The notes below the pieces were generated by a model that made no database searches, was not told where the DNA came from, and saw nothing but the letters and a program-made list of their open reading frames with translations. The translations under genes and the position numbers were made by a program. Positions 63,103 to 64,000 of a DNA stretch of 64,000 nucleotides are shown piece after piece; position 1 is the stretch's first letter, and every line of letters begins with the position of its first letter. The DNA is from DATLGB01 sp963724135. GTDB taxonomy: Bacteria; Actinomycetota; Thermoleophilia; Solirubrobacterales; Solirubrobacteraceae. The stretch spans positions 496,001 to 560,000 of the forward strand of contig CAVRTA010000004.1 of NCBI GenBank assembly GCA_963724135.1, read 5' to 3'.

Positions 63103-64000
63103 GGCTTACCCCAGTCCCAGCCCATCCCGGCGATGTCGAGGTGGGCCCAGGGGGTGTCGCCCGCGAAGCGGTGCAGGAACTCCGCGGCCGAGACGGGCGT
63201 GGCCTTGCGGTCCTCGACCGCGTTGACGATGTCCGACCAGCGGCCCTTGATCGAGTCGGCGTACTCCTCGTGCAGGGGCATGCGCCATGACGGCTCGCCC
63301 GCGCGCTCGCCTGCCGCCTGAACCGTGCCGGCCCACTCGTCGTCGTTGGCGAAGCAGCCGGCGTAGACGGAGCCGAGCGCGACCACCATGCCGCCGGTCA
63401 GCGTGGCCACGTCGATCAGTCGCTCGGCGCCCTGCTCGCGCGCGTGCGTCAGGCAGTCGGCGAGCACGAGCCGGCCCTCGGCGTCCGTGTTGATGATCTC
63501 GATCGTGGTGCCCGAGCGCGAGCGCACGATGTCGCCCGGCTTCATCGCAGCGGCGCCGAGGAGGTTCTCGGTCGCGCCGGCGATCGCGATCACCGCGACC
63601 GGCAGCTCGAGCCGCGCGATCGCGCCGATCGCCTCGAGCACCGCCGCCGCGCCGCTCATGTCCGACTTCATCGCCGACATGCCGTTGGCGGGCTTGATCG
63701 AGATCCCGCCGGCGTCGAAGGTCACGCCCTTGCCGACGAACCCGAGCGTGGGCCCGGTTGCGCCCTCCGGCGAGTACTTCAGGGTGATCAGCTGGGGCTC
63801 CTGCTCGGAGCCCTGCGCCACCGCCGCGAACGCGCCCATCCCGGCGTAGCGGATCTGCTCGCGGCCGAGGACGTCGCACTCGAGCCCGAACTCGCTCGCG
63901 AGCTCGCGGGCGCGCCCCGCCAGCCGCGTCGGCGTCATCTCGTTGGCGGGTGCGTTGATCAGGTCGCGGGCCGCGTTCTGGGCCTCGGCCCCGACGGCCG
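63030..64000 (-). CDS. pepA: Leucyl aminopeptidase (M17), 5' end outside the window
   Basis: 323 residues of the C-terminal catalytic part; the frame is open to the window edge (QNAARDLINAPANEMTPTRL). Two-metal site motifs: GKGVTFDAGGISIKP, MKSDMSGAAAVLEA and the signature NTDAEGRLVLAD, then LTGGMVVALG and AHLDIAGMGWDWGKPYAAKG. Releases N-terminal amino acids in the cytosol. The N-terminal macro-like domain is not in the window. Confidence 0.93.
   Translation of the reverse strand, partial: AVGAEAQNAARDLINAPANEMTPTRLAGRARELASEFGLECDVLGREQIRYAGMGAFAAVAQGSEQEPQLITLKYSPEGATGPTLGFVGKGVTFDAGGISIKPANGMSAMKSDMSGAAAVLEAIGAIARLELPVAVIAIAGATENLLGAAAMKPGDIVRSRSGTTIEIINTDAEGRLVLADCLTHAREQGAERLIDVATLTGGMVVALGSVYAGCFANDDEWAGTVQAAGERAGEPSWRMPLHEEYADSIKGRWSDIVNAVEDRKATPVSAAEFLHRFAGDTPWAHLDIAGMGWDWGKPYAAKGGSGFATRTLIEVARNAAR

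Overview
This 64 kb window is high-GC DNA (about 70% or more by eye) from an actinobacterial-type chromosome. The gene set fits Actinomycetota, most likely class Thermoleophilia (Solirubrobacterales-like): c-di-AMP (ydaO-type) riboswitches in front of cell-wall hydrolases, many GTG/TTG starts, very tight start/stop overlaps, and several secreted Arg-rich-tailed proteins. The taxonomic placement is inference; there is no rRNA or tRNA in the window to settle it.

Layout. 0-6.8 kb: the end of a c-di-AMP riboswitch and its NlpC/P60-like hydrolase, a lipoprotein, an acyl-CoA dehydrogenase, a frameshifted trypsin-like protease, a membrane metallopeptidase, and DAHP synthase coupled to an SDR. 6.8-16.9 kb: one eight-gene minus-strand operon (FMO, SDR, hutH, hutU, peptide deformylase, hutF, hutI, CocE/NonD hydrolase) with a start/stop overlap at every junction. 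No hutG is seen, and a deformylase-family gene sits exactly where the deformylation step is needed. 16.9-20.3 kb: a lower-GC segment bounded by a perfect 43-bp inverted repeat, holding a second flavoprotein monooxygenase and an IS110 transposase with a long non-coding upstream region. 20.3-26.8 kb: ABC exporter, Lon protease, a secreted FN3 protein, and an NCS2/AzgA-like permease. 26.8-28.8 kb: a scar with one copy of a short palindrome-rich mobile element, two gene remnants and a doubly frameshifted WS/DGAT gene.

28.8-36.3 kb: epimerase, SDR, RibD-like reductase, a secreted glycosidase, glpX, a VOC protein and an RlpA-like protein under a second c-di-AMP riboswitch. 36.5-42.5 kb: a basic low-complexity protein, the primary sigma factor, an orphan PilT, and two HxlR-type regulators around a PDZ protease, with clear palindromic operators. 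42.6-49.9 kb: a large secreted protein, an ArsA-like ATPase divergent from a ParA-FtsZ pair in which FtsZ carries a long disordered N-terminal extension, a frameshifted gamma-glutamyltransferase and a LON-domain protein. 49.9-56.4 kb: two methyltransferases, a GH57 glycosidase and HrpA helicase. 56.4-64 kb: a third, complete c-di-AMP riboswitch with an Rpf-like transglycosylase, a hexapeptide acyltransferase, MeaB, the second and better-preserved mobile-element copy flanked by CTAG, a membrane GGDEF cyclase, and a DJ-1/GlxA pair. The window ends inside leucyl aminopeptidase.

Common threads. Three separate cell-wall enzymes share a c-di-AMP riboswitch. A palindromic repeat family (core gggacggaccc between cacaaa and tttgtg arms) lies just behind stop codons at four places. 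The same CTTGC-N5-GCAAG motif stands before lon and in the HTH/PDZ-protease divergon. Four single-base frameshifts in otherwise well-conserved genes mean that sequencing indels should be excluded before calling pseudogenes.
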